In this document: positions 61,962 to 64,000 of the stretch, one piece after another
Layout of the letters: every line of letters starts with the position of its first letter
Numbering within the stretch: position 1 is the first letter of the stretch
Assembly: GCF_004768785.1 (NCBI RefSeq)
Contig: NZ_SRMQ01000001.1
Span: 1 to 64,000 of the forward strand
Origin: Caproiciproducens galactitolivorans
GTDB taxonomy: Bacteria; Bacillota; Clostridia; Oscillospirales; Acutalibacteraceae
DNA: 64,000 nucleotides
Direction: 5' to 3'
Translations under genes and position numbers: made by a program
The notes under the pieces: model-generated
What the model was told of the DNA's origin: nothing
The model's input: the letters and a program-made list of their open reading frames with translations, nothing else
Databases searched by the model: none

Positions 61962-63954
61962 GCTTGCTTTAAAAAATGTAAGGAAGAGCATCCGCGACTA
62001 TACGGTCTATTTCTTAACTATGGCCTTCGGCGTATGCCTGTTTTATATGTTTAATGCGATTGACTCCCAGACGGCCATGCTCCAACTTACCAAGTCGCAA
62101 TATAACAGTATCAAAGCACTAGCGCAGGCAATCGCATACGTTTCTGTTTTTATTTCTGTGGTCCTTGGTTTTCTGATCGTCTATGCGAACCGGTTTTTAA
62201 TCAAGCGGCGCAAAAAAGAGCTTGGGATTTATATGACGCTCGGAATGGAAAAGGGCAAAATTTCGAAGATGATCGTTTTTGAAACGCTTTTAATCGGTCT
62301 TTTTGCCCTTGTAACCGGACTGATCGTCGGTGTTTTTGCCTCGCAAGGGTTGAGCGTTGTTACCGCGAAACTGTTTGAGGCGAACCTGAAGGCGTTTGCA
62401 TTTACTTTTTCGATTAATGCGTTCTATAAAACTTTGCTTTACTTCGGTATCATATTTTTGATTGTCATGATTTTTAATACGGTTTCGATTTCAAAGCTGA
62501 AATTGATCGACCTGCTTTTGGCAGGAAAAAAGAATGAGACTTTGAAGATCAAGAAACTGTCCGTTTCTGTGTTCGTGTTTTTCCTTTCCGTTATTTGTTT
62601 GGGAATTGCCTATTATCTGATTATTAAAAACGGCATGATGCAGTTTGACAGCATGTTTGCCGCTTCGATCATATTGGGCAGCCTCGGTACGCTTCTTTTT
62701 TTCTTCTCCCTTTCCGGTTTTTTACTCCGTGTGGTGCAGATGAATAAGGGCCTGTATTTTAAAAACTTAAATATGTTCATCCTGCGGCAGATCAATTCAA
62801 AGATCAACACCACCTTTCTTTCGATGTCGGTCATCTGCATCATGCTTTTAATCACAATCGGAACGCTTTCGACCGGCATGGGCCTCGCCAATGTCCTGAC
62901 CAGAAACCTGAAAGACACAACCCCTTATGATATTTCTTTAATGTGCTTTTTGAATGAAGACAGGCCGGAATTCGTAAGCATTGCCGAAAATCTGAAGAAA
63001 GAAAAGGTTGACCTTAATCAATTTTTCAGGGGATATACGCAGGTAAACGAATATGTCTCCGATATCCAATACAAAGAAATCTATGACATGGATAAGATTC
63101 CGGAGTATTATAGGGATTCCCTGAGGTTTCGAGAGGTTCCGGTGACCATTCTATCGATTTCCGATTACAACAACGCGGCTGTTCTACAGGGAAAACCCGT
63201 TATCACCTTAAAGCCCGGCGAATTCGCGGTGAATTGTAATATAAGCCAGCTTGTTCCAGCGATTGAATCCTTTCTCAATAAAACAGGGAAAGTTAAGCTG
63301 AACGGTACGGAGCTGGCCTACGCGAAAAATGGGGTTCAGACGCTCTGTGTTTTCACGACCTCTTCGCCCCAGGATCCCGGTACGCTGATTGTTCCTGACA
63401 ATCTGGTGAAAGGGCTGAAGGTGCAAAGGTTGGAGCTGAACGCGCAATATAAGAAAGGGATTAACGAGCAGGAATTCACACAGCTTCTAAAATCAAAATG
63501 TGAATCAGATACGGAATGGCCTTTTGACGAGATGTTTACGAAAACCGACATGTATGAAAATGCATCCGGGCTGAGGACAATCGTTTCCTATCTGGCTATT
63601 TATATCGGGCTGGTATTCCTGATTACCAGCGCGGCAGTTCTCGCCCTTCAGCAACTTTCCGAAGCGTCGGACAATACGGAGCGCTACGGGCTGCTTCGGA
63701 AATTAGGCGCGGAGGAGAAAATGATCAACCGTGCACTGCTGGGGCAAATCGGTATCTATTTCTTCATCCCGCTTTCGCTCGCGCTGATCCATTCCGTAGT
63801 GGGAATCCATGTGGCCAATAATGCGATCATGCTTCTCGGCCATTTGGATATTTTGGGGAACATTTTATTTACCGCCGCTGTCATTCTTCTGATTTACGGG
63901 GGCTATTTTCTCGCAACCTATTTCGGAAGCAAGAATATGATCAGGCAAAAATAA
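61951..63954 (+). CDS. BceB-like ABC transporter permease (FtsX family)
   Basis: This 667-residue membrane protein has about ten membrane segments in the Bce arrangement: FtsX-like domains at both ends and a large extracellular domain (about 310-525) between segments 7 and 8, which gives drug specificity. Its N-terminus ([30 protein letters not shown]) is typical. The start is set at ATG 61951, 11 nt after GGAGG, which still overlaps the ATPase gene by 11 nt. It completes a BceRS-BceAB detox and signalling module. Confidence 0.92.
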   Translation: MFCKLALKNVRKSIRDYTVYFLTMAFGVCLFYMFNAIDSQTAMLQLTKSQYNSIKALAQAIAYVSVFISVVLGFLIVYANRFLIKRRKKELGIYMTLGMEKGKISKMIVFETLLIGLFALVTGLIVGVFASQGLSVVTAKLFEANLKAFAFTFSINAFYKTLLYFGIIFLIVMIFNTVSISKLKLIDLLLAGKKNETLKIKKLSVSVFVFFLSVICLGIAYYLIIKNGMMQFDSMFAASIILGSLGTLLFFFSLSGFLLRVVQMNKGLYFKNLNMFILRQINSKINTTFLSMSVICIMLLITIGTLSTGMGLANVLTRNLKDTTPYDISLMCFLNEDRPEFVSIAENLKKEKVDLNQFFRGYTQVNEYVSDIQYKEIYDMDKIPEYYRDSLRFREVPVTILSISDYNNAAVLQGKPVITLKPGEFAVNCNISQLVPAIESFLNKTGKVKLNGTELAYAKNGVQTLCVFTTSSPQDPGTLIVPDNLVKGLKVQRLELNAQYKKGINEQEFTQLLKSKCESDTEWPFDEMFTKTDMYENASGLRTIVSYLAIYIGLVFLITSAAVLALQQLSEASDNTERYGLLRKLGAEEKMINRALLGQIGIYFFIPLSLALIHSVVGIHVANNAIMLLGHLDILGNILFTAAVILLIYGGYFLATYFGSKNMIRQK

Positions 63955-63965
63955 GGATAGCAATG

Positions 63966-63990
63966 GCCGCCGAAAGGCGGCTGTTGTATT
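63966..63990 (+). terminator. Terminator of the Bce-like operon
   Basis: GCCGCC, loop GAAA, GGCGGC, then TGTTGTATTTT, 11 nt after the permease stop. Confidence 0.7.
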
Positions 63991-64000
63991 TTACAGGGAA

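Noticed and set aside
1-64000. CRISPR array or intact insertion sequence
   Set aside because: No regularly spaced repeats and no transposase motifs were seen on either strand.

Overview
The window looks like the chromosome of an anaerobic, probably spore-forming clostridium (Bacillota, Clostridia, perhaps Oscillospirales-like). Support: strong AGGAGG-type ribosome binding sites, a T-box leader, a CIRCE element, a Bce-type two-component/ABC module, SipW/TasA-type exported proteins and the remnant of a SleL/YaaH spore-cortex hydrolase. No rRNA, intact tRNA, CRISPR array or intact transposase was seen.

Layout. (1) 1-1942 is the right end of a prophage: the tail of a holin-like gene, then a strikingly AT-rich leftward operon (1521-216) encoding a HigB/RelE-like toxin, an XRE antitoxin with a C-terminal extension and a SecB-like chaperone. 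This is a toxin-antitoxin-chaperone (TAC) module. It is followed by an 11-bp tandem repeat and the 3' fragment of a tRNA-Gly(CCC) gene, which marks the attachment site. (2) 1943-4400 is decayed: a small secreted protein, an S24 repressor pseudogene with its divergent promoter still readable, and a truncated, frameshifted SleL-type gene. (3) 4587-10358: a FadR-type regulator divergent from hypB, a large Fe-S/flavin oxidoreductase, hypA and a membrane protein, with no hydrogenase. (4) 10515-16301: an MBL-fold hydrolase, a T-box-controlled type-2-like ileS and an MFS transporter. (5) 16444-32383: a complete myo-inositol (iol) catabolic region with a DeoR-type regulator, the acylating semialdehyde dehydrogenase, iolJ-C-D-E-G, an ABC inositol-type importer, a second iolG, iolB and an iron-dependent alcohol dehydrogenase.

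(6) 32837-40163: a cell-surface fibre operon with a 1243-residue protein carrying two VWA domains, a SipW-like signal peptidase, three TasA/camelysin-like subunits and a wall-anchored Gly-rich protein. It is bracketed by two copies of a 41-nt intergenic repeat. (7) 40571-55354: CIRCE-controlled hsp20, two lipid kinases, a YhaO/YhaN-type nuclease/ATPase pair, a PAS-rich diguanylate cyclase, an esterase, a ParA plus ComFB-domain pair, a PAP2 phosphatase and a secreted lipase. (8) 55429-63954: ilvD with a FadR-type regulator, L-asparaginase and a BceRS-BceAB-like peptide-antibiotic sensing and resistance module.

The two regions most worth experimental attention are the prophage-borne TAC operon, in a phylum that mostly lacks housekeeping SecB, and the SipW/TasA/dual-VWA fibre operon. 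The orphan hypAB-flavoprotein-membrane protein operon is a third. Starts were chosen by ribosome binding site spacing. All family assignments rest on recognition of motifs in the translated sequence, not on database searches.
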